From Klebsiella huaxiensis (GTDB taxonomy: Bacteria; Pseudomonadota; Gammaproteobacteria; Enterobacterales; Enterobacteriaceae), in assembly GCF_003261575.2 (NCBI RefSeq), contig NZ_CP036175.1, positions 1,798,001-1,862,000 of the forward strand: 64,000 nt of DNA, read 5' to 3'. Position numbers and translations under genes: made by a program. The notes beneath the pieces are model-generated. The model worked only from the letters and a program-made list of their open reading frames with translations, was not told the origin of the DNA and ran no database searches. Positions 51,370 to 60,795 of this stretch are shown in pieces (the stretch's first letter is position 1; each line of letters opens with the position of its first letter).

Positions 51370-52068
51370 TCAATAGAGTAAATCAGCAAAATTATTATCC
51401 GGGTCCATCTCCCGCGCGAGGGCGATCAGTTTCTTCTTATTACCAAGAGCGTAGCCGGATTTCTGTTTAACCAGCAGGCCTTCCTGGCAGAATTGTGCGA
51501 TCACATATAATAAATGACGATACGACACTCCCATATATTCCGCCGCCGGCGTATGTTTTTCGTGATAAATATCACAATGCTGAGTTAATAAAATAAATGC
51601 TGCCAGACGATTCACCAGCGGAAAAGATTGATTTTGGGTGAGTGACACGATGTTGCGATAGTTTTTTTGGCTTAACGCGATACAGAGATTACGCAGGAAA
51701 ATGACGTCGTTCAGCAACAACGGGCGGAATGAAGCAATGGGCAGCGCCAGGCACCAGCACTCTTCGATGGCCTGAACGCCACGCGGATCGTGATGTTTGT
51801 CAATGAGTTCTATCTCGCCGATAAAGCAGGGTGCGCCAAAGAAGTCGATCAGCGAGACCCGACCATTAGCTGATGTGGTGTAAAGCTTAGCCCGGCCGCG
51901 TGCGAGGTAAAAAAGGTGCGCGGGTTGAGCCCCCTCTTTGACAATATAATCCCCTGCCACAACGTGGAACAATCGTGTATCCCGCACAACATCGACGGAA
52001 AATTTTTCCAGGTACCCCGAGTCGCTTATCAATTGCTGTTTGAGATTTTCATTTTGGATTTCTTTCAC
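51370..52068 (-). CDS. yeiL: CRP/FNR-family regulator YeiL
   Basis: The 232-residue product has an N-terminal cyclic-nucleotide-binding-like beta roll (YIVKEGAQPAHLFYLARGRAKLY) and a C-terminal winged-helix region (YMGVSYRHLLYVIAQFCQEGLL). E. coli YeiL is 219 residues and is linked to stationary-phase survival, with a suspected iron-sulfur cluster. It starts at GTG, after AGGGAAG. It is divergent from rihB across a 127-base region containing an inverted repeat, so it may control that gene. Confidence 0.92.
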   Translation of the reverse strand: MKEIQNENLKQQLISDSGYLEKFSVDVVRDTRLFHVVAGDYIVKEGAQPAHLFYLARGRAKLYTTSANGRVSLIDFFGAPCFIGEIELIDKHHDPRGVQAIEECWCLALPIASFRPLLLNDVIFLRNLCIALSQKNYRNIVSLTQNQSFPLVNRLAAFILLTQHCDIYHEKHTPAAEYMGVSYRHLLYVIAQFCQEGLLVKQKSGYALGNKKKLIALAREMDPDNNFADLLY

Positions 52069-52081
52069 GGTCGCTTCCCTG

Positions 52082-52097
52082 TATGAGATTTCTCATA
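52082..52097. promoter_or_regulatory. Inverted repeat at the yeiL promoter
   Basis: TATGAGA-TT-TCTCATA is a perfect 7-bp inverted repeat with a 2-base centre. It is 13 bases upstream of the yeiL start and in the shared yeiL-rihB intergenic space, so it is a candidate operator, perhaps for YeiL itself. It differs from the CRP and FNR consensus sites. Confidence 0.4.
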
Positions 52098-52195
52098 TTC
52101 AGTATCAGTTTTTGCCTGGTATGCTGCAAAAGCTACCTACTTAACCCTGCTGTAATAACATAAATATGCTTTAAAAGCGAAAAGAGGAAATAAAA

Positions 52196-53128
52196 ATGGA
52201 AAAAAGAAAAATTATACTCGATTGCGATCCAGGTCACGATGATGCTATTGCGATAATTATGGCGGCCAGACATCCGGCAATTGATTTATTAGGAATAACG
52301 ATTGTTGCGGGTAACCAAACGCTGGATAAAACGCTGGTCAATGGATTAAACGTCTGCCAACATTTAGATATCAATGTACCCGTTTATGCGGGAATGCCGC
52401 AGCCCATTATGCGTCAGCAAATTGTCGCTGATAATATTCATGGTGAAACCGGACTTGATGGCCCGGTGTTCTCTCCATTGACACGTAAAGCAGAAAGTAC
52501 GCATGCAGTTAAATATATTATTGACACGCTCATGGCCAGTGAGGGTGACATCACGCTGGTCCCCGTTGGCCCACTAACCAATATAGCCGTCGCCATGCGA
52601 ATGCAGCCAGAAATCCTGCCGAAAATTCGCGAGATTGTATTAATGGGCGGTGCTTATGGTACCGGAAACTTTACGCCATCGGCAGAGTTTAATATTTATG
52701 CCGACCCTGAAGCCGCTCGCGTGGTATTCACCTCGGGTGTCCCTCTGGTCATGATGGGCCTGGATTTGACTAATCAGACGGTCTGCACCGCTGACGTTAT
52801 TGCACGCATGGAAAAAGCCGGCGGTCCGGCGGGACAGTTGTTTAGCGATATCATGAATTTCACCCTCAAAACGCAGTTTGAAAACTACGGCTTAGCGGGT
52901 GGTCCGGTGCATGATGCCACCTGCATTGGCTATCTGATTAATCCTCAGGGCATCAAAACACAAGACATGTACGTTGAGGTGGATGTTAACAGCGGCCCCT
53001 GCTATGGCCGTACGGTCTGCGACGAACTGGGCGTGCTCGGTAAAGCGCCGAATACCAAAGTGGGCATCACTATTGATACCAACTGGTTTTGGGGCTTAGT
53101 TGAAGAGTGTGTACGGATGTATCGCTAA
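52196..53128 (+). CDS. rihB: Pyrimidine-specific ribonucleoside hydrolase RihB
   Basis: RihB hydrolyses cytidine and uridine to base and ribose. The 310 residues carry the inosine-uridine hydrolase signature DCDPGHDDAIAI at about 9-20 (Ca2+ site), LMGGAYGTGN, and the C-terminal HDATCIGY region. E. coli RihB is 313 residues. SD GAGGAAA precedes the ATG. It is divergent from yeiL and followed by an ERIC element and nupX. Confidence 0.96.
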   Translation: MEKRKIILDCDPGHDDAIAIIMAARHPAIDLLGITIVAGNQTLDKTLVNGLNVCQHLDINVPVYAGMPQPIMRQQIVADNIHGETGLDGPVFSPLTRKAESTHAVKYIIDTLMASEGDITLVPVGPLTNIAVAMRMQPEILPKIREIVLMGGAYGTGNFTPSAEFNIYADPEAARVVFTSGVPLVMMGLDLTNQTVCTADVIARMEKAGGPAGQLFSDIMNFTLKTQFENYGLAGGPVHDATCIGYLINPQGIKTQDMYVEVDVNSGPCYGRTVCDELGVLGKAPNTKVGITIDTNWFWGLVEECVRMYR

Positions 53129-53170
53129 TTAACTTTGTTCCAGGCGTGTGGAATATCTTTTATCGCCCGA

Positions 53171-53297
53171 TATACCCGTTGTCTTTCAAGCGGCTTCTTT
53201 GTTGGCTACGTTCGTTCACCCCAGTCACTTACTTGAGTAAGCTCCTGGGGCTTCTCTCTCTTGCCGCCTCGAAGCAACTTGAAATCCATTGGGTATA
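53171..53297. repeat. Full-length ERIC element (127 bp)
   Basis: The element runs exactly 127 bases from TATACCC to GGGTATA. On the reverse strand it contains AAGTAAGTGACTGGGGTGA and CCCCAGGAGCTTAC, the standard ERIC (intergenic repeat unit) core. The ends are inverted (TATACCC / GGGTATA). It fills the gap between rihB and nupX, so it is in the transcript if the two are co-transcribed. Confidence 0.95.
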
Positions 53298-53392
53298 GAA
53301 ACAGGCGGGCAGTAAGCGGTCGCCCGCAACAATATCAGACATACCAAAACCTGGCGTAATGCCGGGTTTGCTGGCATCAAGAGATAATCATT

Positions 53393-54643
53393 ATGGATAT
53401 AATGAGAAGTGTTTTGGGTATGGTGGTATTACTGGCAATCGCTTTTCTGCTGTCAGTAAATAAAAAAAGAATTAGTCTGCGCACGGTTGGCGCGGCGCTG
53501 GTACTGCAAATTGCCATTGGTGGCGTTATGCTCTATTTTCCGCCAGGAAAATGGTTGGCAGAACAGGCGGCTTTCGGCGTACATAAAGTGATGACCTACA
53601 GCGATGCCGGTAGCGCATTTATTTTTGGTTCGCTGGTCGGGCCGAAAATGGACCTCTTATTCGATGGATCTGGTTTTATTTTCGCTTTTCGGGTATTGCC
53701 TGCCATTATTTTTATCACCGCGCTGGTTAGTCTGCTTTATTATATCGGCGTAATGGGAATACTGATCCGAATTCTTGGCGGAATTTTCCAGAAAGCGCTG
53801 AATATTAGCAAGATTGAATCGTTTGTTGCCGTGACCACCATTTTCCTTGGGCAAAATGAGATCCCGGCGATCGTTAAGCCCTTTATTAACAAGCTAAATC
53901 GTAATGAGCTGTTTACCGCGATTTGCAGCGGGATGGCTTCTATCGCCGGGTCGACGATGATTGGCTATGCCGGGCTGGGCGTGCCGATTGATTATCTGTT
54001 AGCGGCATCGTTGATGGCGATTCCCGGCGGTATTCTGTTTGCCCGCCTTCTTAGCCCGGCGACTGAAGCATCGCAGGTGACTTTCGAAAACCTCTCATTC
54101 ACCGAAACTCCGCCGAAAAGTTTTATTGAAGCCGCGGCTAGCGGCGCGATGGCTGGGGTGAAAATTGCCGTGGGCGTGGCGACGGTAGTGATGGCGTTTG
54201 TGGCAATTATCGCTCTGATCAACGGTGTGATTGGCGGTATCGGCGGTTGGTTCGGTTTTGGTCACGCGACTCTGGAGGGGATTTTCGGTTATGTCCTTGC
54301 ACCGCTGGCATGGTTAATGGGCGTTGACTGGAGTGATGCGACGCTGGCAGGCAGCCTGATTGGCCAGAAGCTGGCGATTAATGAGTTCGTGGCCTACCTC
54401 AACTTCTCGCCGTTCCTGCAAACGCCGGGATCGCTGGATGTGAAAACTATCGCCATTATCTCGTTTGCGCTGTGTGGCTTTGCTAACTTTGGCTCAATTG
54501 GCGTGGTGGTTGGCGCATTCTCGGCAATTGCACCCCAGCGCGCGTCTGAAATTGCCCAACTGGGGATGAGGGCGCTGGCTGCGGCAACGCTGTCAAACTT
54601 AATGAGCGCAACAATTGCCGGGTTTTTTATTGGCCTGGCGTAA
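53393..54643 (+). CDS. nupX: NupC-family nucleoside transporter NupX
   Basis: The 416-residue concentrative nucleoside transporter has about nine helices with conserved GLGVPIDYLLAAS, GQNEIPAIVKPF and ALCGFANFGSIG segments. The length equals E. coli NupX. Its start MDIMRSVLGMVVL follows an AAGAGATA sequence. It should import nucleosides for cleavage by RihB, the adjacent hydrolase. Confidence 0.95.
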   Translation: MDIMRSVLGMVVLLAIAFLLSVNKKRISLRTVGAALVLQIAIGGVMLYFPPGKWLAEQAAFGVHKVMTYSDAGSAFIFGSLVGPKMDLLFDGSGFIFAFRVLPAIIFITALVSLLYYIGVMGILIRILGGIFQKALNISKIESFVAVTTIFLGQNEIPAIVKPFINKLNRNELFTAICSGMASIAGSTMIGYAGLGVPIDYLLAASLMAIPGGILFARLLSPATEASQVTFENLSFTETPPKSFIEAAASGAMAGVKIAVGVATVVMAFVAIIALINGVIGGIGGWFGFGHATLEGIFGYVLAPLAWLMGVDWSDATLAGSLIGQKLAINEFVAYLNFSPFLQTPGSLDVKTIAIISFALCGFANFGSIGVVVGAFSAIAPQRASEIAQLGMRALAAATLSNLMSATIAGFFIGLA

Positions 54644-54679
54644 TACTCTGGTGTGCCGCTGATGCGGCACACCGCTGCT

Positions 54680-55861
54680 TTACACGTCTTTAATACGCCA
54701 CAGGCAGGCCTGGGTAGCTATGCCCATGACTAGCGCAATCCAGAATACAGCGTGATAGCTCCAGACTTCTGCAACAACACCCGCCAGCGAACCGGCAATA
54801 ATCCAGCCGACGCGAATGGTATTGGTATAGAGGGTCGTGGCCGCCCCGGCCTGGCCTGGCATCAGGTCCTGAAAATAGAGCATACCGATACCGGCCAGAA
54901 TGCCGATAAAAATAGCATTCAGCACCTGCAGGGCCAGCAGCAGCACAGGAGTGTGTACGGTTAGCATGCCGACATAAAACAGCACTCCGGCAACCGCAGA
55001 GATCTGCATCAGGAAACGCTTGCCGAAACGTTTGGCGTAGTAGCCTGCAATCAGCATGGTCGGGATTTCCAGCCCGGCGGCGGTCCCCATCATTAATCCA
55101 GCCAGTTTCTCGGGTAAATGCAGCTCATTAATAATGAACAGCGGCATATTAATGATGTACAGGCTATTGATTCCCCACATTAGCGTACAGATGATAAACA
55201 GCAGCAGCGCATCACGACGGTTGGTTCGCGGTGCCTGAAGATGGCCTGTAGCAGCTTTCGGCTCTTTACGCATGCTGGGAAGGAAAAACCAGACTATAGC
55301 GCCGCAGACCACGAAGGCAATCGCCGCGCTGAGATACATCACCGTAAAGCCAAATCCCATCGCTAACGCATAAGCCAACGGCGGCCCGATAACCCACGCC
55401 AGCGAAACCTGTGCGCGCAGAATTGAGCTAAACATGACCGCCTCGCGGCCCGTTTTGTCCGCATGTTCGCGGGCGAGAGCGAACATTTGCGGGTTCGCTG
55501 TGGAACCAAAGCTGCTTAGAAACACGCCGACAAACAGCAAAATAAAGTAGTTACGGTTCCAGGCGAATAGCGCGCAGGCCAGCACGCCCATCAGACAGCA
55601 AAAGACGATCAGCTGTTTGCGGTCGCCTTTGCGATCCGAACGTCCGGCAAGAAACTGGCTCACCAGAATGCCGATCACCGCGCTACCAGTAAAAAAGAAA
55701 CCGACCATCGCCGGTCGCACATGTACTTCGTTAGTTAAAAACAGGCTCAGGGTAGGCGTTTGCAGCGCCCCGGCAATGCCCGTCAGGAAGGCGACGATCA
55801 GGAAGGCGGAGGAGGTTAAATCAAACCCGCGTCGTGGGAAGGCGGCGCTACTGTTTTGCAT
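54680..55861 (-). CDS. setB: Sugar efflux transporter SetB
   Basis: The 393-residue MFS protein has 12 helices and the MFS loop FLAGRSDRKGDRKQLIVF. E. coli SetB exports lactose, glucose and IPTG-like sugars and has been reported to interact with MreB. It is convergent with nupX and divergent from fruB. A short AT-rich leader with Cra-like motifs follows its start on the fruB side. Confidence 0.94.
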   Translation of the reverse strand: MQNSSAAFPRRGFDLTSSAFLIVAFLTGIAGALQTPTLSLFLTNEVHVRPAMVGFFFTGSAVIGILVSQFLAGRSDRKGDRKQLIVFCCLMGVLACALFAWNRNYFILLFVGVFLSSFGSTANPQMFALAREHADKTGREAVMFSSILRAQVSLAWVIGPPLAYALAMGFGFTVMYLSAAIAFVVCGAIVWFFLPSMRKEPKAATGHLQAPRTNRRDALLLFIICTLMWGINSLYIINMPLFIINELHLPEKLAGLMMGTAAGLEIPTMLIAGYYAKRFGKRFLMQISAVAGVLFYVGMLTVHTPVLLLALQVLNAIFIGILAGIGMLYFQDLMPGQAGAATTLYTNTIRVGWIIAGSLAGVVAEVWSYHAVFWIALVMGIATQACLWRIKDV

Positions 55862-56093
55862 GTCGATGTTCTGTGGTTTCAGGAATCGCGGAGTTTACGC
55901 CGCCAGTCAGAAAATGAACAGTGGCATGGCACGAATAAATCAAAAAGACGTTTCAAATTTTCAACTTCAGCAAAAAGCTGAACCAGAAAGGTATTCGTCA
56001 CCTGCGCTTCAGCAAAAGTGTGCAGTATCTCTAACTTCTGTTATCAGGTTGCTAAGTTTTCTTGCGCGATGACTAATAAAGGTACAGACTCCT

Positions 56094-56171
56094 TGAAACG
56101 TTTCAGCGTCATCGGGAGATTCTCCAGCAGGTAGATGACGCATTTTTTCTCAAAGTAGCTGAAACGATTCA
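56094..56171 (+). promoter_or_regulatory. Two Cra (FruR) operators of fruBKA
   Basis: TGAAACGTTTCA is a perfect palindrome at 56094-56105, and TGAAACGATTCA at 56160-56171 is close to the Cra consensus. Both lie in the fruB leader, the second 21 bases before its start. In E. coli Cra represses fruBKA from such sites and is released by fructose-1-phosphate. The remainder of the 331-base setB-fruB gap holds no gene that I can support. Confidence 0.88.
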
Positions 56172-56192
56172 ATTCAGCAGGAGAGGAGAACC

Positions 56193-57323
56193 ATGTTCCA
56201 GTTATCTGTGCAGGATATTCATCCCGGTCAGCAGGCCGGTAATAAAGAAGAGGCAATTCGTCAGGTTGCTTCCGCGCTGGTCAGTGCGGGCAACGTGGCG
56301 GATGGCTACATTAACGGGATGCTGGCTCGCGAGCAGCAAACCTCCACTTTCCTGGGTAACGGCATTGCCATTCCGCACGGCACTACCGACACCCGCGACC
56401 AGGTGCTGAAAACCGGCGTTCAGGTTTATCAGTTCCCGCAGGGCGTGACCTGGGGCGAAGGGCAGACCGCTTACGTTGCCATCGGTATCGCCGCCAGCTC
56501 GGATGAACATCTGGGGCTGCTGCGTCAACTGACCCATGTACTGAGCGATGATTCCGTTGCTGAGCAGCTTAAATCCGCGACCACTGCTGAAGAACTGCGT
56601 GCTCTGCTGATGGGTGAAAAGCAGAGTGAAGTGCTGAAGCTGGACAATGACACGCTGAGCCTGGACGTTGTCGCCAGCGATCTGCTGACTCTGCAGGCGC
56701 TGAACGCCGCGCGATTGAAAGAAGCTGGTGCTGTTGATGCTTCCTTTGTCAGCAAAACGATTAATGAACAACCGCTGAACCTCGGTCAGGGCATCTGGCT
56801 GAACGACAGCACTGAAGGTAACCTGCGCAGCGCCGTTGCGGTCAGCCGTGCAGCAACCGCTTCTATTCGCGATGAGCAGCCGGTTTCCCTGCTGATTACC
56901 GTAGCGATGGCTGATGACCAGCCGACAGCGGTACTTAATCGCCTGACCAATTTACTGCTCGACAAAAAAGCTGACCGTTTGCTGAAAGCTGATGGCGCTA
57001 CGCTGCTGGCGTTGCTGACCAGCGATGATGCCATCGCTGAGGACGTGCTGAGCGCTGAATATGTGATCCGCAATGAGCACGGGCTGCACGCGCGTCCAGG
57101 CACTATGCTGGTTAATACCATTAAACAATTCTCCAGCGACATTACCGTCACCAACCTTGATGGTTCGGGTAAACCGGCCAATGGCCGCAGCCTGATGAAA
57201 GTCGTGGCGCTGGGTGTGAAGAAAGGTCACCGTCTGCGCTTTACCGCGCAAGGTGAGGATGCGCAACAGGCGCTGGATGCGATTGGCGAAGCTATCGCCG
57301 CAGGCCTTGGGGAGGGCGCATAA
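56193..57323 (+). CDS. fruB: Fructose PTS fusion: EIIA, M-domain and HPr (diphosphoryl transfer protein)
   Basis: The 376 residues match the E. coli diphosphoryl transfer protein. The N-terminal IIA-Fru domain has phospho-acceptor His62 (IAIPHGTTD) and the C-terminal FPr (HPr-like) domain has His299 in NEHGLHARPG. A central M domain links them. It passes phosphate from EI to FruA. Its stop directly abuts the fruK start. Controlled by Cra. Confidence 0.97.
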   Translation: MFQLSVQDIHPGQQAGNKEEAIRQVASALVSAGNVADGYINGMLAREQQTSTFLGNGIAIPHGTTDTRDQVLKTGVQVYQFPQGVTWGEGQTAYVAIGIAASSDEHLGLLRQLTHVLSDDSVAEQLKSATTAEELRALLMGEKQSEVLKLDNDTLSLDVVASDLLTLQALNAARLKEAGAVDASFVSKTINEQPLNLGQGIWLNDSTEGNLRSAVAVSRAATASIRDEQPVSLLITVAMADDQPTAVLNRLTNLLLDKKADRLLKADGATLLALLTSDDAIAEDVLSAEYVIRNEHGLHARPGTMLVNTIKQFSSDITVTNLDGSGKPANGRSLMKVVALGVKKGHRLRFTAQGEDAQQALDAIGEAIAAGLGEGA

Positions 57324-58262
57324 ATGAGCAGACGTGTCGCAACGATTACTTTAAACCCGGCCTATGACCTGGTGGGGTTTACCCCGGAAATTGAACGCGG
57401 TGAGGTTAACCTCGTGCGTACCACTGGCTTACATGCTGCCGGGAAAGGGATCAACGTTGCAAAAGTGCTGAAAGATCTCGGCATCGACGTCACCGTGGGT
57501 GGTTTCCTCGGTAAAGACAACCAGGATGGATTTCAGCAGCTGTTCAGTGAACTGGGCATTGCGAACCGTTTTCAGGTTGTTCAGGGCCGTACTCGTATCA
57601 ACGTCAAACTGACGGAAAAAGACAGTGAAGTGACCGATTTCAACTTCTCTGGCTTTGAAGTGACCCCAGGCGACTGGGAACGTTTTGTTAATGATTCCCT
57701 GAGCTGGTTGGGTCAGTTCGATATGGTTTGCGTGAGCGGTAGTTTGCCGTCCGGCGTGAGCCCGGAAGCGTTTACCGACTGGATGACCCGTCTGCGCAGT
57801 CAGTGCCCGTGCATCATTTTTGACAGCAGCCGCGAAGCACTGGTTGCTGGCCTGAAAGCGGCTCCATGGTTGGTGAAACCTAACCGTCGCGAGCTGGAAA
57901 TCTGGGCGGGTCGTAAGCTGCCTGAAATGAAAGATGTGATTGAAGCCGCCCACGCGCTGCGTGAACAGGGGATTGCCCACGTGGTTATCTCCCTTGGTGA
58001 AGAAGGCGCTCTGTGGGTTAACGCATCCGGAGAGTGGATTGCTAAGCCGCCTTCAGTAGAAGTGATTAGCACCGTTGGTGCGGGGGACTCTATGGTTGGC
58101 GGTCTGATTTACGGTCTGCTAATGCGCGAGTCCAGTGAGCATACGCTGCGTCTGGCGACGGCGGTTGCCGCGCTGGCGGTGAGTCAAAGCAATGTCGGTA
58201 TTACCGATCGTACCCAGTTGGCCGCAATGATGGCGCGCGTCGACTTACAACCCTTTAATTAA
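57324..58262 (+). CDS. fruK: 1-phosphofructokinase
   Basis: FruK phosphorylates fructose-1-phosphate to fructose-1,6-bisphosphate with ATP. The 312 residues are of the PfkB family with GFLGKDNQDGFQQLF and the catalytic STVGAGDSMVGGLIYGL near the C-terminus. It starts directly after fruB and is followed by fruA 16 bases later. Confidence 0.97.
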   Translation: MSRRVATITLNPAYDLVGFTPEIERGEVNLVRTTGLHAAGKGINVAKVLKDLGIDVTVGGFLGKDNQDGFQQLFSELGIANRFQVVQGRTRINVKLTEKDSEVTDFNFSGFEVTPGDWERFVNDSLSWLGQFDMVCVSGSLPSGVSPEAFTDWMTRLRSQCPCIIFDSSREALVAGLKAAPWLVKPNRRELEIWAGRKLPEMKDVIEAAHALREQGIAHVVISLGEEGALWVNASGEWIAKPPSVEVISTVGAGDSMVGGLIYGLLMRESSEHTLRLATAVAALAVSQSNVGITDRTQLAAMMARVDLQPFN

Positions 58263-58278
58263 CAGCAGGAGAGGCATA

Positions 58279-59967
58279 ATGAAAACGCTGCTGATTATTG
58301 ATGCCGGGCTTGGACAGGCTCGCGCCTATATGGCGAAGACCCTGTTGAGCACTGCGGCGCAAAAAGCGCAACTCGAACTGATTGATAACCCGAACGACGC
58401 TGAACTGGCGATCGTGCTGGGCGCAGCGCTGCCAGCTGATAGCGCGCTGAACGGCAAGAAGGTTTATCTCGGCGACATTAACCGCGCCGTGGCTCACCCG
58501 GAGCTGTTCCTTAGTGAAGCCAAAAGCCACGCGACGCCTTACACCGCTCCGGCGGCGGTTGCTTTACCGGCTGCGACCAACGGCCCGAAACGCATTGTGG
58601 CGGTAACCGCTTGTCCGACTGGCGTAGCGCATACGTTTATGGCGGCGGAAGCGATTGAAACCGAAGCCAAAAAACGCGGCTGGTGGGTGAAAGTTGAAAC
58701 TCGTGGCTCCGTGGGCGCGGGCAACGCGATCACCCCGGAAGAGGTGGAACAAGCGGATCTGGTGGTCGTTGCTGCTGATATCGAAGTCGATCTGGCGAAA
58801 TTTGCTGGTAAGCCGATGTATCGCACCACCACCGGCCTGGCGCTGAAGAAAACCGCTCAGGAGCTGGATAAAGCTGTCGTTGAGGCGAAACCGTACCAGC
58901 CTTCGGGTAAATCCCAGGCGGCAACGGAGGGGAAAAAAGAGTCTGCGGGGGCATACCGTCACCTGCTGACCGGCGTTTCATACATGCTGCCAATGGTTGT
59001 CGCGGGGGGCCTGTGTATTGCACTCTCCTTTGCCTTTGGTATTAAAGCTTTTGAAGTCCCGGATACTCTGGCTGCGGCGCTGATGCAAATCGGCGGTGGC
59101 TCAGCCTTTGCGCTGATGGTTCCGGTGCTGGCGGGCTTCATTGCCTTCTCTATTGCTGACCGTCCGGGCCTGACCCCTGGTCTTATCGGCGGTATGCTGG
59201 CAGTAAGCACCGGGTCTGGGTTTATCGGCGGTATTATTGCCGGTTTCCTCGCCGGTTATGTAGCGAAAGCGATTAGTACGAAGCTGAAATTGCCGCAAAG
59301 TATGGAAGCGCTGAAACCGATTCTGATCATTCCGCTGGTTTCCAGCCTGATCGTCGGTCTGGCGATGATTTACCTGATTGGTAAACCTGTTGCCGGGATC
59401 CTCGAAGGTCTGACCCACTGGCTGCAAACCATGGGTACGGCGAATGCGGTTCTGCTCGGCGCGATCCTCGGCGGTATGATGTGTACCGATATGGGCGGTC
59501 CGGTAAACAAAGCAGCCTATGCGTTTGGTGTTGGCCTGCTGAGTACCCAAACCTATGCTCCGATGGCGGCGATTATGGCGGCGGGTATGGTTCCACCGCT
59601 GGCGCTGGGTCTGGCAACGCTGGTTGCACGTAAAAAGTTCGACAAAGCGCAGCAAGAAGGTGGCAAAGCCGCGCTGGTCCTCGGTCTGTGCTTTATCACT
59701 GAAGGGGCGATTCCGTTCGCTGCTCGTGACCCGATGCGCGTCCTGCCTTGCTGTATCGTTGGCGGTGCGGTGACCGGTGCGATGTCCATGTGGGTTGGCG
59801 CCAAATTGATGGCACCGCACGGCGGTCTGTTTGTTCTGCTGATTCCTGGTGCGATTACGCCGGTTCTCGGTTACCTGATGGCGATTGTTGTCGGTACGCT
59901 TGTTGCTGGTCTCTCCTACGCGGTGCTGAAACGTCCTGAAGTTCAGGTGGAAGAAAACGCCGCCTGA
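58279..59967 (+). CDS. fruA: Fructose-specific PTS enzyme IIB'BC
   Basis: FruA imports fructose and phosphorylates it to fructose-1-phosphate. The 562 residues have a degenerate IIB' domain (1-100), a IIB domain with phosphorylated Cys112 in TACPTGVAHTFMAAEAI, and the multi-helix IIC membrane domain from about 225. Visible IIC segments include GGLCIALSFAFGIK and GGMMCTDMGGPVNKAAYAFG. It receives phosphate from FruB. SD is CAGGAGAGG. The operon ends here with a terminator. Confidence 0.97.
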   Translation: MKTLLIIDAGLGQARAYMAKTLLSTAAQKAQLELIDNPNDAELAIVLGAALPADSALNGKKVYLGDINRAVAHPELFLSEAKSHATPYTAPAAVALPAATNGPKRIVAVTACPTGVAHTFMAAEAIETEAKKRGWWVKVETRGSVGAGNAITPEEVEQADLVVVAADIEVDLAKFAGKPMYRTTTGLALKKTAQELDKAVVEAKPYQPSGKSQAATEGKKESAGAYRHLLTGVSYMLPMVVAGGLCIALSFAFGIKAFEVPDTLAAALMQIGGGSAFALMVPVLAGFIAFSIADRPGLTPGLIGGMLAVSTGSGFIGGIIAGFLAGYVAKAISTKLKLPQSMEALKPILIIPLVSSLIVGLAMIYLIGKPVAGILEGLTHWLQTMGTANAVLLGAILGGMMCTDMGGPVNKAAYAFGVGLLSTQTYAPMAAIMAAGMVPPLALGLATLVARKKFDKAQQEGGKAALVLGLCFITEGAIPFAARDPMRVLPCCIVGGAVTGAMSMWVGAKLMAPHGGLFVLLIPGAITPVLGYLMAIVVGTLVAGLSYAVLKRPEVQVEENAA

Positions 59968-59989
59968 TAGACCTTGTAATACCTTCATT

Positions 59990-60016
59990 AAGGGCAGAGT
60001 CTTCTCTGCCCTTTTT
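59990..60016 (+). terminator. Terminator of fruBKA
   Basis: AAGGGCAGAG / CTCTGCCCTT stem with a TCTT loop followed by TTT, 22 bases after fruA. Confidence 0.9.
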
Positions 60017-60095
60017 ATTGTTTTTGACGCTAGTGGTTTTCCCTGCCTGAATTGTTATTATTCTTTTTCCTTGTCTAGTTTGAGCCAGCCATACT

Positions 60096-60602
60096 ATGTT
60101 TCCATTTACGCTTCGTGAAATGACTCACGCTGATATTCCCGCAGTTCAGTCGTTCCTTGTTCAGCACCTCAATCTGTTCTTCAACGCTGGTAGATCAATA
60201 CCTTCTGCCGATGAGGACATTTTTAATCTCGAACAGCAGTATATTTCGCAGGAAAGAAATTTGCTGCTTTGCGCATGGGATGAAAAACAGGAGTTAATCG
60301 CTACACTGGCAGTATGTCAATATGATGACAGGCTCGCTGAGTTGCGCGGGCGTTATAATTTGTCTGAAACCGCAGAAATTTGCCGCTGTTATGTGGATAA
60401 GCGCTATCGCAGACAGGGCATCGGTAGTCAGTTGATCGCTTTTGCTGAGGAATTCTGTCGGCGGCAGCAATATAAAACCTTATATCTTCACACGCATCAT
60501 TTTTTGCCTGGAGGCTATCATTTCTGGTTGCGTAATCATTTTAGCGTTGTGATGGATATGCAAGATAAATGGCAGTTGGTTCATATGGAGAGATCACATT
60601 AA
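60096..60602 (+). CDS. GNAT-family N-acetyltransferase
   Basis: The 168-residue protein has the acetyl-CoA binding motif A RYRRQGIGSQLI (about 103-114), preceded by the substrate-side beta strand CRCYVD and followed by a C-terminal aromatic region (HTHHFLPGGYHFWLRNHF). Substrate unknown; I do not recognise a named orthologue. The coding sequence looks more AT-rich than fruA by eye. No ribosome-binding site is strong, and the next gene is about 690 bases away behind a riboswitch, so it is probably a separate unit. Confidence 0.82.
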   Translation: MFPFTLREMTHADIPAVQSFLVQHLNLFFNAGRSIPSADEDIFNLEQQYISQERNLLLCAWDEKQELIATLAVCQYDDRLAELRGRYNLSETAEICRCYVDKRYRRQGIGSQLIAFAEEFCRRQQYKTLYLHTHHFLPGGYHFWLRNHFSVVMDMQDKWQLVHMERSH

Positions 60603-60795
60603 TAAATGAACCCAACGCTAATAGGCCGCATTATTGATAGTGATCAATATGTTTAATTTGAGATAGCCAAACCGCGTATATAGTTTGATCAGTGTCAATT
60701 AATTCTCATTTAGCTTTTTATTATTATTTCCAAGCATAACTTTCTGGCAAGTGATTGGGTTGTAACTGATTGTATTTTATTGTTGTTTTTATATT

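Noticed and set aside
60695..60720. Possible Fur box (AATTAATTCTCATTTAG) upstream of the B12 leader
   Set aside because: Only one half resembles the Fur consensus; it lies about 100 bases before the promoter.
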